From assembly GCA_021805865.1 (NCBI GenBank), contig JAJZDX010000006.1:62001-126000 (forward strand): a stretch of 64,000 nucleotides of DNA. Reading direction: 5' to 3'. This document shows positions 8,789-17,166 of this stretch, piece after piece (within the stretch, counting starts at the first letter, position 1; each line of letters opens with the position of its first letter). Below the pieces are notes generated by a model. That model saw only the letters and a list, made by a program, of their open reading frames with translations. It was not told where the DNA came from and made no database searches. Source of the stretch: Pseudomonadota bacterium (GTDB lineage: Bacteria > Pseudomonadota > Gammaproteobacteria > Steroidobacterales > Steroidobacteraceae). A program made the translations under genes and the position numbers.

Positions 8789-9079
8789 TCACCAGCGCCT
8801 GGTCTTGAGGTTGTGGATATGCACGTGATCTCCACGATGGATGGGTTTGACGACTTTACCGATGTCCTGCCCGTACTTGATCACCGCTTCGCCGACCGCC
8901 AGGTCTCGCAGCGCAACCTTGTGACCGATCGGCACGTCCTGGTTGCACACGGCGCGAATTTCGCTGTTATCCTCGGTCACGACACCGAGAATGTCGGTTC
9001 CCGCGGTGAGGTTCTCGACCACGACCACGCCGACGTTGTCGCGGTGGTCGTGGACGAGTAATTGCGGATGGTTCGGCAT
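8789..9079 (-). CDS. suyA: (R)-sulfolactate sulfo-lyase, small subunit (SAF domain)
   Basis: A 96-residue SAF-domain protein, the small partner of SuyB. It carries the typical string [17 protein letters not shown] and the segment [13 protein letters not shown], followed by KYGQDIGK. The start ATG at 9079 has GAGGACC upstream. It is the first gene of the minus-strand desulfonation operon, 26 bases downstream of the GntR-type palindrome at 9105-9116, and divergent from the dehydratase gene. Fused UxaA proteins carry this domain at their N-terminus; the split arrangement is characteristic of SuyA/SuyB. Confidence 0.9.
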   Translation of the reverse strand: MPNHPQLLVHDHRDNVGVVVVENLTAGTDILGVVTEDNSEIRAVCNQDVPIGHKVALRDLAVGEAVIKYGQDIGKVVKPIHRGDHVHIHNLKTRRW

Positions 9080-9104
9080 TGGGAAAGGTCCTCAGTGGCG
9101 CAGC

Positions 9105-9123
9105 TCTTATATAAGATATAAGA
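9105..9123. promoter_or_regulatory. Operator 1 of the sulfosugar regulon (bidirectional)
   Basis: TCTTATATAAGATATAAGA contains the perfect 12-bp palindrome TCTTATATAAGA (9105-9116) and a longer inverted repeat, TCTTATAT/ATATAAGA around AAG. It lies in the 53-base gap between the divergent suyA and dehydratase starts. The same palindrome occurs at two other promoters of the island, so it is the likely site of the GntR-family regulator. Confidence 0.8.
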
Positions 9124-9132
9124 TATCGATTT

Positions 9133-10917
9133 ATGATGGCAAACACAAGATCTTCTGCCTCCCCTGCCGTGGATTCGGATGTCGCGCGGGCTTCGGGCTC
9201 GCGTACGTTGCGGAGCTCCCGGTGGTACGAGCGCGATGACATGCGCGGTTTTGCTCACCGGCAGCGTACGCAGCAGATGGGGCTGCGGCGCGAGGAATTC
9301 CTCGGCCGCCCGGTCATAGCGATCATCAATACCTGGAGCGACATGAGCCCATGTCACGCGCATCTGCGCGAGCGCGCTCAGGCGATCAAGCGCGGTGTCC
9401 TGCTCGCCGGAGGCTACCCGGTTGAATTACCGGCACTTTCGGTTGGGGAAGTCATGGTCAAGCCCTCGACCATGCTTTATCGCAATTTTCTGGCGATGGA
9501 GACCGAAGAGTTGCTGCGCTCACACCCGATTGACGGAGCGGTGCTGCTCGGGGGATGCGATAAATCAATTCCGGGAATGCTGATGGGGGCAATCAGCATG
9601 GATTTGCCGGCAATCCTGTGTCCCGCCGGACCGATGTCGAACGGGCAATGGCGCGGAGTGCCCACGGGCGCCGGAACGCACACGAAGAAGTACTGGGACG
9701 AACTGCGTGCCGGGAACATCACCTCCGATGACTGGATCGATCTGGAGTCGCGCATGACCCGATCGATCGGCACCTGCAATACCATGGGGACCGCGTCCAC
9801 CATGAGCGCCATCGCCGAGGCATTGGGGCTGACCCTGCGCGGGGCCTCCTCGATCCCGGCGGCCGATTCCGGTCACGTGCGTATGGCCTCGGAGTGCGGC
9901 TCGCGCATCGTCGCCATGGTCCAAGAGGATCTGAGGCCATCCCAAATCCTCTCGGCGGCAGCATTCAGGAACGCAGCCACGGTCTACATGGCGCTCGGCG
10001 GATCGACCAACGCCGCAATCCATCTCATCGCAATGGCCGGCCGCGCCGGCATCGGGTTGACGCTTGCCGATCTGGGCGCGATTGCCCGCGACATCCCGGT
10101 CTGCGCCAATCTGTTTCCCTCGGGCGACCGGCTCATGGAGGACTTCTATTTCGCCGGAGGTCTGCCGGCGCTGCTCGCCAAGCTCGCAGCTCGGCTCGAC
10201 CCCGATTGCCTCACGGTGGAGGGGCGGACGCTGGGTGCCGCAATAACCGGCGCACTCTGTTATGACGACACGATCATTCGCGGTCTTGACGACCCGGTGG
10301 TGCCGCTCGATCGCGGGCGTACGCTCGATGTGGTGCGCGGCAACCTCTGCCCCGATGGAGCAGTGCTCAAATCAAGCGCCGCCGATCCGCGCTTGATGCG
10401 CCACGAGGGCCCGGCGTTGGTGTTCGACTCGCACGCCGAACTCTCGGCGCGAATCGACGACCCGTCGTTGCCGGTGGACGAGAACACCGTTCTCGTGCTG
10501 CGCAACTGCGGCCCGGTCGGTGCCCCCGGCATGCCCGAGTGGGGCAATCTGCCGATCCCGCGCAAATTGCTCGCCCGGGGTGTGCGCGACATGGTGCGCA
10601 TCTGCGACGGCCGCATGAGCGGTACGCACTATGGCTGCTGCATCGTACACGCCGCGCCCGAGGCGGCCATCGGCGGCCCGCTCGCGCTCATGAAGACCGG
10701 AGATCGCGTGCGCCTGGATGTGCCGGCCGGCCGCCTGGACATGCTGGTCCCGGAGGAGGAGATCGGCGCCAGGCGCAATGCCTGGCGTCCGCCTGCCCGC
10801 GAGTATCAGCGCTCATACGCCGCGCTGTATCAAGCGCACGTCACACAGGCGCCACAAGGATGCGATTTCGACTTTCTGACCGGTTGCGCGCCAACCCCGG
10901 AACCGCCGATCTTCTGA
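9133..10917 (+). CDS. 6-deoxy-6-sulfogluconate dehydratase (IlvD/Edd family)
   Basis: A 594-residue Fe-S dehydratase of the IlvD/Edd family. Cluster cysteines are C74 (MSPCH), C142 (GGCDKS) and C215 (GTCNTMG). The DGRMSGTHYG segment provides the catalytic Ser. In sulfo-ED this enzyme dehydrates 6-deoxy-6-sulfogluconate to 2-keto-3,6-dideoxy-6-sulfogluconate. It is the first gene of a tight plus-strand operon with aldolase, mutarotase, lactonase and dehydrogenase. No clear ribosome binding site precedes ATG 9133 because the operator lies 10-28 bases upstream; translation may be nearly leaderless. Family is certain, substrate inferred from the pathway set. Confidence 0.88.
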   Translation: MMANTRSSASPAVDSDVARASGSRTLRSSRWYERDDMRGFAHRQRTQQMGLRREEFLGRPVIAIINTWSDMSPCHAHLRERAQAIKRGVLLAGGYPVELPALSVGEVMVKPSTMLYRNFLAMETEELLRSHPIDGAVLLGGCDKSIPGMLMGAISMDLPAILCPAGPMSNGQWRGVPTGAGTHTKKYWDELRAGNITSDDWIDLESRMTRSIGTCNTMGTASTMSAIAEALGLTLRGASSIPAADSGHVRMASECGSRIVAMVQEDLRPSQILSAAAFRNAATVYMALGGSTNAAIHLIAMAGRAGIGLTLADLGAIARDIPVCANLFPSGDRLMEDFYFAGGLPALLAKLAARLDPDCLTVEGRTLGAAITGALCYDDTIIRGLDDPVVPLDRGRTLDVVRGNLCPDGAVLKSSAADPRLMRHEGPALVFDSHAELSARIDDPSLPVDENTVLVLRNCGPVGAPGMPEWGNLPIPRKLLARGVRDMVRICDGRMSGTHYGCCIVHAAPEAAIGGPLALMKTGDRVRLDVPAGRLDMLVPEEEIGARRNAWRPPAREYQRSYAALYQAHVTQAPQGCDFDFLTGCAPTPEPPIF

Positions 10918-10933
10918 CTCGGGACATAAGCTC

Positions 10934-11731
10934 ATGACAGCGAATGCGTTCAAAGCGGCCGCGCTCGACCGGCCGGCCCGTCCCGCCATCGGCTCCTGGC
11001 TGATGTCCGCTTCGGCGGCCGTGGCGGAGGCCATGGGGCATTGCGGATTCGACTTCATCGTCGTCGACATGGAGCACAGTCCGCTGCACATCGGCGATAC
11101 GATCGAACTGCTGCGCGCGCTCGCCGGGACGCCGGCCGCGCCGCTGGTGCGCCTGGCGAGCAGCGATCCGGTCAGAGTGAAGCAGGTGCTCGACGCCGGT
11201 GCCTCGAGTGTCATGTTTCCCTTCATACAGACGGCCGAACAGGCGCGAGCGGCCGTTTCCTACACGCGGTATCCGCCCGCGGGGATTCGCGGCGTCGCGG
11301 CCATGCATCGCGGCTCGCGTTACGGGCACGCGCCCGATTACCTGCGGACTGCGAACGAGGGCATCACGGTGGTGATTCAGTTGGAGACGCCGGAGGCGAT
11401 CGAGCGGCTCGGGCAGATCGCGGAAGTGCCCGGCGTCGATTCGCTGTTCGTGGGTCCGGGGGACCTGGCGGCAGCCCTCGGGCATATCGGGGACATCGGC
11501 AACGAGACGGTACAGCGGCTGATCGCCCGCGCTGCCACGCTCGCGCGCGCCGCGGGCAAACCCATAGGCATCGTCGGCGGCAATCCTCAGATGGTGCGCC
11601 GGTTCCTCGACTACGGTTACACCTGGAGTGCCGTGAGTTCGGATCTTGCCATGCTCACAGGGCGGGCGGCCGAATGGCTGCAGACCCTCGCTCAGCGTCC
11701 AGGCGCGCCCGCGGGCTCCACCCTGTACTGA
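10934..11731 (+). CDS. 2-keto-3,6-dideoxy-6-sulfogluconate aldolase (HpcH/HpaI family)
   Basis: A 265-residue class II pyruvate aldolase. Typical motifs are FIVVDMEHSPLHIGD, SVMFPFIQTAEQA, the metal ligand Glu in VIQLETPEAIE, and the metal ligand Asp in FVGPGDLAAALG. In sulfo-ED it cleaves the keto-sulfogluconate into pyruvate and 3-sulfolactaldehyde, which goes to the aldehyde dehydrogenase encoded at 4126-5610. It starts 16 bases after the dehydratase stop and ends 3 bases before the mutarotase. Related enzymes act on other 2-keto-3-deoxy sugar acids; the sulfosugar role is from context. Confidence 0.87.
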   Translation: MTANAFKAAALDRPARPAIGSWLMSASAAVAEAMGHCGFDFIVVDMEHSPLHIGDTIELLRALAGTPAAPLVRLASSDPVRVKQVLDAGASSVMFPFIQTAEQARAAVSYTRYPPAGIRGVAAMHRGSRYGHAPDYLRTANEGITVVIQLETPEAIERLGQIAEVPGVDSLFVGPGDLAAALGHIGDIGNETVQRLIARAATLARAAGKPIGIVGGNPQMVRRFLDYGYTWSAVSSDLAMLTGRAAEWLQTLAQRPGAPAGSTLY

Positions 11732-11734
11732 AGA

Positions 11735-12625
11735 ATGGCCGAAGCTGGCCTCATCATCCTCGCTCACGGTCCCTGGAGCGCGCAGATCAGCGCGCCGCTC
11801 GGCGGATCGCTGCTAGACCTGAGCCACGCCGGTGAGCCTGTGCTGCGACGGGCGACAAAGGAGGCGCTGAGGACTCTTGGCGTGCGTGCGTCGGCCTGCT
11901 ATCCGCTCGTACCCTACGCCAATCGCATCGCCGGCGGCCGGCTCCCGGCCGCGGGGCGCCTCTACACACTGCGCGCGAATTTTCCGCCCGAACCGCACGC
12001 GCTGCACGGAGTCGGCTGGCAGCGCTCCTGGCAGATCGTGCGGGCAGCCGGATCCTCGGCAGAGCTGATCTTGCGCTATGAGCCCGATACGCCGGCGGAC
12101 TGGCCGTTCGCCTTCGAGGCGCGGCAGCGCTTCGAGCTCGGCGAGCGCGGATTGACGATCGCGCTTTCGGTGAGCAACCGTGACGCAATGGCATGGCCGG
12201 CCGGCCTGGGCTTGCATCCCAACCTGGCTCTGCGGCCGGGCGAGACTTTGCAGTTCGACGCCGCAGGTGCCTGGTGCAATGGACCCGACCGCCTGCCCGC
12301 GCATCCGGTGTGTGGCGCGGCCTGGGATTTCAGCAAGGCGCGGTCCGTGGCAGCACTCGATCTCGACCATGATTTTCATGGCTGGTGCGGCCTGGCGCGT
12401 GTCGGCGGCGGGCCGCCCGGGGTGATCCGCATCAAGGCGAGCGAGGTGTTCTCGGTGCTGCGGGTATTCACCCCCGTGGCCCGGGGGTTCTTCGCCCTAG
12501 AGCCGGTGACCCACATTGCCGACGCCGTCCATCGCCCGCCGTCGGCAGAGACAGGCCACCGGCTGCTCGAGCCCGGCGCGACGCTCGCGGGAACTGTTGC
12601 AATTGAGCTCGAGGCACCCGGGTGA
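11735..12625 (+). CDS. Aldose 1-epimerase, probable sulfoquinovose mutarotase
   Basis: A 296-residue galactose-mutarotase-like protein. The catalytic histidines are visible in EPHALHGVGW and LGLHPNLAL, and the catalytic Glu in FFALEPVTHIADAV. It should interconvert the alpha- and beta-anomers of SQ. A retaining sulfoquinovosidase releases the alpha-anomer while SQ dehydrogenases can prefer beta, so a dedicated mutarotase is common in these clusters. No signal peptide, so cytoplasmic. It overlaps the lactonase start by 4 bases. Confidence 0.82.
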   Translation: MAEAGLIILAHGPWSAQISAPLGGSLLDLSHAGEPVLRRATKEALRTLGVRASACYPLVPYANRIAGGRLPAAGRLYTLRANFPPEPHALHGVGWQRSWQIVRAAGSSAELILRYEPDTPADWPFAFEARQRFELGERGLTIALSVSNRDAMAWPAGLGLHPNLALRPGETLQFDAAGAWCNGPDRLPAHPVCGAAWDFSKARSVAALDLDHDFHGWCGLARVGGGPPGVIRIKASEVFSVLRVFTPVARGFFALEPVTHIADAVHRPPSAETGHRLLEPGATLAGTVAIELEAPG

Positions 12626-13491
12626 GCGGCTTCGAGCTCGCCTGTCAGGCCTCGTGTCGGCTCGGCGAATGCCCTGTGTGGCTGGCCGATCGCGAGCAGC
12701 TCCTGTTCGTGGACGTGACCGGACGGCGGTTGCACCTTTTCACGCCACGCTCGGGTGCGCTCGCCAGCCTCGCACTCGAGGAAGACATCGGGTTCGTGGC
12801 ACCGGCGCGCTCCGGCGGGTTCATCGCGGGCTTGCGCAGCGGCATCTGGCTGCTCGATGAGGTTGGCCACAAGCGCCTGCTCCTCGCGCATAACCCGGCC
12901 GACCCGCTCACGCTGCGCTTCAACGATGGCGGCATCGATGTCCAGGGCCGTTTATTGATCGGAACCATCGATGAGACCAGGCGGGAGGGCCGCGCCGGAC
13001 TGTATCGGCTCGACCCGGGGAAACTCACCGAGATCGCCTCGGGCCTCATGACCTCCAACGGCGTCGCGTTCGCGCCCGATGGCCGTACGCTCTACCATTC
13101 GGATACTCCGCGCTTCGTCATCTATCAGCGTGACTACAAGCCGCTGACCGGTGAGGTGGGCGACCGCCGAGTATTTGCCCGGCTCGATCCAAAGGCGCCC
13201 GACCGCGGCCGCCCGGACGGCGCGGCGGTCGATCGTGACGGCTGCTACTGGTCCGCGCTCTACGAGGGTTCGCGTCTCAACCGCTATGATCCAGCCGGCC
13301 GGCTGATCGGCGAGTATCCGCTGCCGGCGCGCTGTCCGACCATGCCGGCCTTCGGTGGGGCGGACCTGAAGACCCTCTATGTCACTACCGCCAGGGCCGC
13401 GGACGGGTCCGGCGGCGGATTGTACGCGCTGCAGGTTGAGACATCCGGCCTGCCTCACCAGTCATTCGACGACGAGAGCTTCCTGCCATGA
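12622..13491 (+). CDS. 6-deoxy-6-sulfogluconolactonase (SMP-30/gluconolactonase family)
   Basis: A 289-residue SMP-30/regucalcin-type beta-propeller lactonase. Metal ligands can be placed at Glu in CRLGECPVWL, Asn in MTSNGVAFAPDGRTLYHSDT, and Asp in GRPDGAAVDRDGCYWSA. It would hydrolyse the sulfogluconolactone formed by the SDR dehydrogenase to sulfogluconate. GTG start inside the mutarotase stop and ATG of the next gene inside its own stop (4-base overlaps both sides), so the operon is translationally coupled. Confidence 0.85.
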   Translation: MSGFELACQASCRLGECPVWLADREQLLFVDVTGRRLHLFTPRSGALASLALEEDIGFVAPARSGGFIAGLRSGIWLLDEVGHKRLLLAHNPADPLTLRFNDGGIDVQGRLLIGTIDETRREGRAGLYRLDPGKLTEIASGLMTSNGVAFAPDGRTLYHSDTPRFVIYQRDYKPLTGEVGDRRVFARLDPKAPDRGRPDGAAVDRDGCYWSALYEGSRLNRYDPAGRLIGEYPLPARCPTMPAFGGADLKTLYVTTARAADGSGGGLYALQVETSGLPHQSFDDESFLP

Positions 13492-14255
13492 TCACTGATG
13501 CCTATTCAAGCGTGCGCTACCACTCCTTGCGCGGGCGCTCCGTACTCATCACCGGCGGCGCCTCGGGGATCGGCGCCGAGCTCGTGAGCGCCTTTGCCGC
13601 GCAGGAGGCGCGGGTCGCGTTTCTCGACGTCGATCGGGAGTGCGGCGATCGGCACGCGCAGGCCACCGGCAGCCGATTCATCATCTGCGACCTGCTCGAC
13701 ATCGATGCGCTGCGCGCTGCGGTCGCCCGGGTCGAAGCCGAGCAGGGAGGTATCGACGTGTTGGTGAACAACGCGGGACGTGATGACCGCCAGAGCCTCG
13801 CCGACATCGAGCCGGGCGACTGGCGCCGCATGCTGGCGCTCAACGTCGATCACCAGTTCTTCGCCTCGCAGGCCGTCGCGCCGGTCATGACCCGGCGCGG
13901 CCGTGGCTCGATCATCATGCTCGGCTCGGTCTCCTGGATGCGGGGCCGGCCCGGCATGGCCGGCTACACGACGGCGAAGGCCGCCATCAACGGGCTGACA
14001 CGCACGCTTGCGAGGGAGCTTGGGCCGGCCGGCATTCGTGTCAACTGCATCGTTCCGGGCGCCATCTTGACGGAACGGCAGCGCGCGCTATGGCTTACGC
14101 CGGAGCTCGACGCGGAATTCATCAACCTTCAGGCGCTTAAATTCCGGTTGACGCCCGAGCACGTCGCCCGAGTGGCTCTGTATCTCGGCTCGGATGAGAG
14201 CGCCGGCTGCACCGGTGCGAATTTCATGGTCGATGCGGGCCTCACCCAGAACTGA
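13488..14255 (+). CDS. Sulfoquinovose 1-dehydrogenase (short-chain dehydrogenase)
   Basis: A 255-residue classical SDR. Cofactor motif TGGASGIG at residues 22-29, NNAG at 94-97 and catalytic S147, Y160, K164 (YTTAK). The acidic residue D47 after beta-strand 2 favours NAD over NADP. It would oxidise SQ to 6-deoxy-6-sulfogluconolactone, the entry step of sulfo-ED. Last gene of the plus-strand operon, converging on gntR with a 5-base gap. Substrate is inferred from neighbours; generic glucose-dehydrogenase-type SDRs look the same at motif level. Confidence 0.85.
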   Translation: MITDAYSSVRYHSLRGRSVLITGGASGIGAELVSAFAAQEARVAFLDVDRECGDRHAQATGSRFIICDLLDIDALRAAVARVEAEQGGIDVLVNNAGRDDRQSLADIEPGDWRRMLALNVDHQFFASQAVAPVMTRRGRGSIIMLGSVSWMRGRPGMAGYTTAKAAINGLTRTLARELGPAGIRVNCIVPGAILTERQRALWLTPELDAEFINLQALKFRLTPEHVARVALYLGSDESAGCTGANFMVDAGLTQN

Positions 14256-14260
14256 TCCGC

Positions 14261-14980
14261 TCAGGTGAGTGTGATGGCGTACACCAGGTTGTCGGAGCGC
14301 ACGCGGCTCAGGCGCCATTCGGCCTTGCGCTCCGGCAGGCAGACGGCGATGCGGTCGATGACGAGAATCGGTGAGCCGGTGGCGACGCCGATCTGGCGAT
14401 GATCATCGATGGTCGCGAGCTGGGCGCTCAATTCCTCGTGTGTGGTCATGATCGTGACGCCGAACTTCGCCTGATAGAGCGAGTACAGGCTGTTCGGCAG
14501 GGCGCCTATCTTCTCGATCCCGGGATACAGATCCGCCGGCAGCGCAATGATCTCGCGGATTGCCGGAACCCCCTCGAGCAGCCGGACGCGGTCGATCTCG
14601 ACGACGCGCGCATCCCGGCCGAGATCGAGCCGCTCGCGCTCCGGCGGGCGTGCGGCCCGCACCCGGATCGTTTCGCTGCCGAGAGTCGGCGTGAGGCGCT
14701 TGCCGCCAGGGTGCGCCAAGCGAAAGAAGCGGAATTGAGCCCGCTCCTGGGTGTTTTCGGCGATGAAGGTGCCTTTGCCCTGATGACGCTCGAGGACTTT
14801 CTCCGCCGTCAGCGCATCGAATACTTTGCGAACGGTTCCCTGGCTGACCCCAAGCTCTTTGGCAAGATTCAACTCGCTCGGCAGCGCCTCCCCGGGCCGC
14901 CATTCGCCCTGCGCCAAGCGACGCACGACGATCTCGTAGACCTGCCGATACAAGGGGCGGAAGCCGGGAGTCTCGTTCAC
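14261..14980 (-). CDS. GntR-family (HutC/UTRA) repressor of the sulfosugar island
   Basis: A 239-residue GntR-family regulator. The N-terminal winged helix (residues about 8-75) has LPSELNLAKELGVSQGTVRK and GKGTFIAE. The C-terminal UTRA effector domain is of the HutC type (LPADLYPGIEKI ... GSPILVIDRIA). SQ-responsive regulators of other sulfoglycolytic clusters include both DeoR (CsqR) and GntR types. It is divergent from the GH31 gene with the shared TCTTATATAAGA palindrome between them, implying autoregulation. The effector (SQ, SQ-glycerol or sulfolactate) cannot be read from sequence. Confidence 0.85.
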   Translation of the reverse strand: MNETPGFRPLYRQVYEIVVRRLAQGEWRPGEALPSELNLAKELGVSQGTVRKVFDALTAEKVLERHQGKGTFIAENTQERAQFRFFRLAHPGGKRLTPTLGSETIRVRAARPPERERLDLGRDARVVEIDRVRLLEGVPAIREIIALPADLYPGIEKIGALPNSLYSLYQAKFGVTIMTTHEELSAQLATIDDHRQIGVATGSPILVIDRIAVCLPERKAEWRLSRVRSDNLVYAITLT

Positions 14981-15112
14981 GATGGTACCTGCGGTTGGAG
15001 GAACGTACGCCTGAGGGCGGGCACCGCTACTTTACCTGCTTCGTGTCACTGCTCAAGGAATCCAATTCCCCGAGCACATTATTTTCATGCCGGCATTGCC
15101 AAGTCAATTAAC

Positions 15113-15131
15113 TCTTATATAAGATACAAGT
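15113..15131. promoter_or_regulatory. Operator 2 of the sulfosugar regulon (gntR/GH31 promoter)
   Basis: TCTTATATAAGATACAAGT contains the perfect palindrome TCTTATATAAGA at 15113-15124, identical to operators 1 and 3, with one or two changes in the flanking half-site. It is 24 bases before the GH31 start and 132 bases before the gntR start. Confidence 0.8.
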
Positions 15132-15147
15132 CTACTCCGAGCTTGAT

Positions 15148-17166
15148 ATGAAGATTACTGAGTTCTCCGATGGCTTTGATCTGATGCTGGACGGCCGGCT
15201 GCTGCTGCGCCACCGAAGGGAGGCGCCTTGCCTGTTCGTCGGTACGGGAGAGGCGGATTACCGGATGAGCCGGGGTCATTTCCAGATCGAGGACTACGTA
15301 AGCGCACGCAGGCCTCTTGGCCACGGGGAGGTGCGCCGTGAGAATTCGGGCGTGCGTGTCCTCCTCTCCGAGTCGTCCGGCCTGCCCCCGGTGCTCGAGA
15401 TCGTGGCGAGCGGTGGGAACGGGCGCGCGACACTCAAGCTCGTGAGCCATGAGCCGCGGGTGAATCGCCTGTGGCTGCGGATCGCCGCCGAGGAAGGCGA
15501 GCGCATCTGGGGTGGCGGCGAGCAGTTGTCGTATTTCGACCTTCGTGGCCGGCGCTTTCCGTTATGGACATCCGAGCCCGGCGTGGGGCGCGACAAGTCG
15601 ACGCTTGTCACCTTCCAGGCGGATCGGGCCGGCGGCTCGGGGGGAGATTACTTCACCACCAACTACCCTCAGCCCACCTACCTTTCCTCGCGCCGATATG
15701 CGCTGCACGTGGACACGACCGCATTCACGGCGTTCGATTTCCGGCATGGCGCCTTCCACGAGATCGAGGCGTGGGGCATACCGCGGCGGATCGAGCTCTG
15801 GGCCGCTGAGCGCTTCACCGCTCTCGTGAGCGCGCTGTCGTCCCATTTCGGGCGCCAGCCGCCGCTGCCGGAGTGGGTTCGCTCGGGCGCGATCATCGGG
15901 TTGAAGGAGGGGGAACGCAGCTTCGAGCGTCTGGAGCGTTTTGCGGCCGCCGGAGCGGCCATTTCGGGCCTGTGGTGCGAGGACTGGGTGGGAGTCCGTG
16001 AGACGTCCTTCGGCACGCGACTCTTTTGGGATTGGAAATGGAATGCCCGGCGCTATCCGGGGCTCGATCGGCGCATCGCGGCGCTGCACGCGCGGGGCAT
16101 ACGTTTTTTAGGGTACGTCAACCCCTACCTGTGCGTCGATGGCTCGCTCTATCCGCACGCCGCGGCCGCGGGTCTGCTCGTCAGACGGCTCGATCGGGAC
16201 GAGCCCTACTTGGTCGATTTCGGTGAGTTCACCTGCGGCATGGTGGATTTCACGCGCCCGGAAGCGCTCGTGTGGTTCGAGGAAGAGGTCATCGGTCGAA
16301 ATCTCATCGACTTCGGCCTATCGGGCTGGATGGCCGATTTCGGCGAGTACCTTCCGGTCGACGTGCGGCTCGCTTCCGGAGAGGACGGTGCGTTGGCCCA
16401 CAATGCCTGGCCGGTGCTTTGGGCGCGGGTCAACGCCGAGGCGGTCGCCCGCCGCGGCAAAACCGGCGAGATGCTGTTTTTCATGCGCGCCGGATTCTCA
16501 GGCGTTCAGCGCCACTGCCCGCTGCTCTGGGGCGGCGATCAATCGGTGGACTTCAGCCGCCACGACGGGCTGCAGACGGTCATCTGCGCCGCGCTGTCTT
16601 CCGGGTTGCTCGGCAACGCGTATCATCACAGCGACATAGGCGGCTACACCAGCCTGTTCGGCAATGTTCGCACAGCGGAACTGCTGCAACGCTGGGCGGA
16701 GATGGCCGTCTTCACCGCGGTCATGCGCTCGCACGAAGGCAATCGGCCGCGCGAGAACTTGCAGATCGACGAGGACCCGGAGGTGCTCGCGCATTTCGCG
16801 CGGATGACACGCATGCACCGGCATCTCGCGCCTTATCTGCGCGCGCTCGGCGCCGAGGCCGCCGCGACCGGCTTGCCGTTGCAACGACCCTTGTTCCTGC
16901 ATTTCGAGGATGACCGGGACCTCTACGGGGAGCAGACGAGTTATCTCCTTGGCACGGACCTCCTCATCGCTCCAGTCATCGAGGCCGGCGCGCAACGGCG
17001 CCGTGCCTACCTTCCCGCAGGCGCCCGCTGGCGGCATCTCTGGAGCGGCAAGGAGTGGCCGGGAGGCGCCGAGGCCGAGGTCGAGGCGCCGATCGGGCGG
17101 CCGCCCGTGTTTGTCCGGGACGGCAGCCCGCACGCAGCGCTCTTTGCCGGACTCGCAGGCTGCTGA
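15148..17166 (+). CDS. yihQ: Sulfoquinovosidase (GH31, YihQ-like)
   Basis: A 672-residue GH31 glycosidase. Predicted nucleophile D397 (WMADFGE) and acid/base D464 (WGGDQ). The sulfonate-binding residues known from E. coli YihQ (R301, W304, Y508) have counterparts R291 and W294 in RLFW and Y500 in DIGGY. The offset from YihQ is a constant 10 then 8 residues, matching also D405 and D472. This marks an SQ-glycoside hydrolase rather than an ordinary alpha-glucosidase. No signal peptide, so cytoplasmic: it should release SQ plus glycerol from imported SQ-glycerol. The glpD gene starts immediately after its stop, consistent with glycerol as a co-product. Confidence 0.92.
   Translation: MKITEFSDGFDLMLDGRLLLRHRREAPCLFVGTGEADYRMSRGHFQIEDYVSARRPLGHGEVRRENSGVRVLLSESSGLPPVLEIVASGGNGRATLKLVSHEPRVNRLWLRIAAEEGERIWGGGEQLSYFDLRGRRFPLWTSEPGVGRDKSTLVTFQADRAGGSGGDYFTTNYPQPTYLSSRRYALHVDTTAFTAFDFRHGAFHEIEAWGIPRRIELWAAERFTALVSALSSHFGRQPPLPEWVRSGAIIGLKEGERSFERLERFAAAGAAISGLWCEDWVGVRETSFGTRLFWDWKWNARRYPGLDRRIAALHARGIRFLGYVNPYLCVDGSLYPHAAAAGLLVRRLDRDEPYLVDFGEFTCGMVDFTRPEALVWFEEEVIGRNLIDFGLSGWMADFGEYLPVDVRLASGEDGALAHNAWPVLWARVNAEAVARRGKTGEMLFFMRAGFSGVQRHCPLLWGGDQSVDFSRHDGLQTVICAALSSGLLGNAYHHSDIGGYTSLFGNVRTAELLQRWAEMAVFTAVMRSHEGNRPRENLQIDEDPEVLAHFARMTRMHRHLAPYLRALGAEAAATGLPLQRPLFLHFEDDRDLYGEQTSYLLGTDLLIAPVIEAGAQRRRAYLPAGARWRHLWSGKEWPGGAEAEVEAPIGRPPVFVRDGSPHAALFAGLAGC

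Noticed and set aside
7609-9079. SuyA/SuyB as a split altronate dehydratase
   Set aside because: Possible by homology, but no altronate or hexuronate genes are present and both sulfolactate dehydrogenases are adjacent.
9133-14255. Reading the dehydratase-aldolase-lactonase-SDR set as an ordinary galactonate, arabonate or fuconate pathway
   Set aside because: The same families serve those pathways, but adjacent SuyAB, sulfolactate dehydrogenases and a GH31 with YihQ sulfonate residues point to a sulfosugar.
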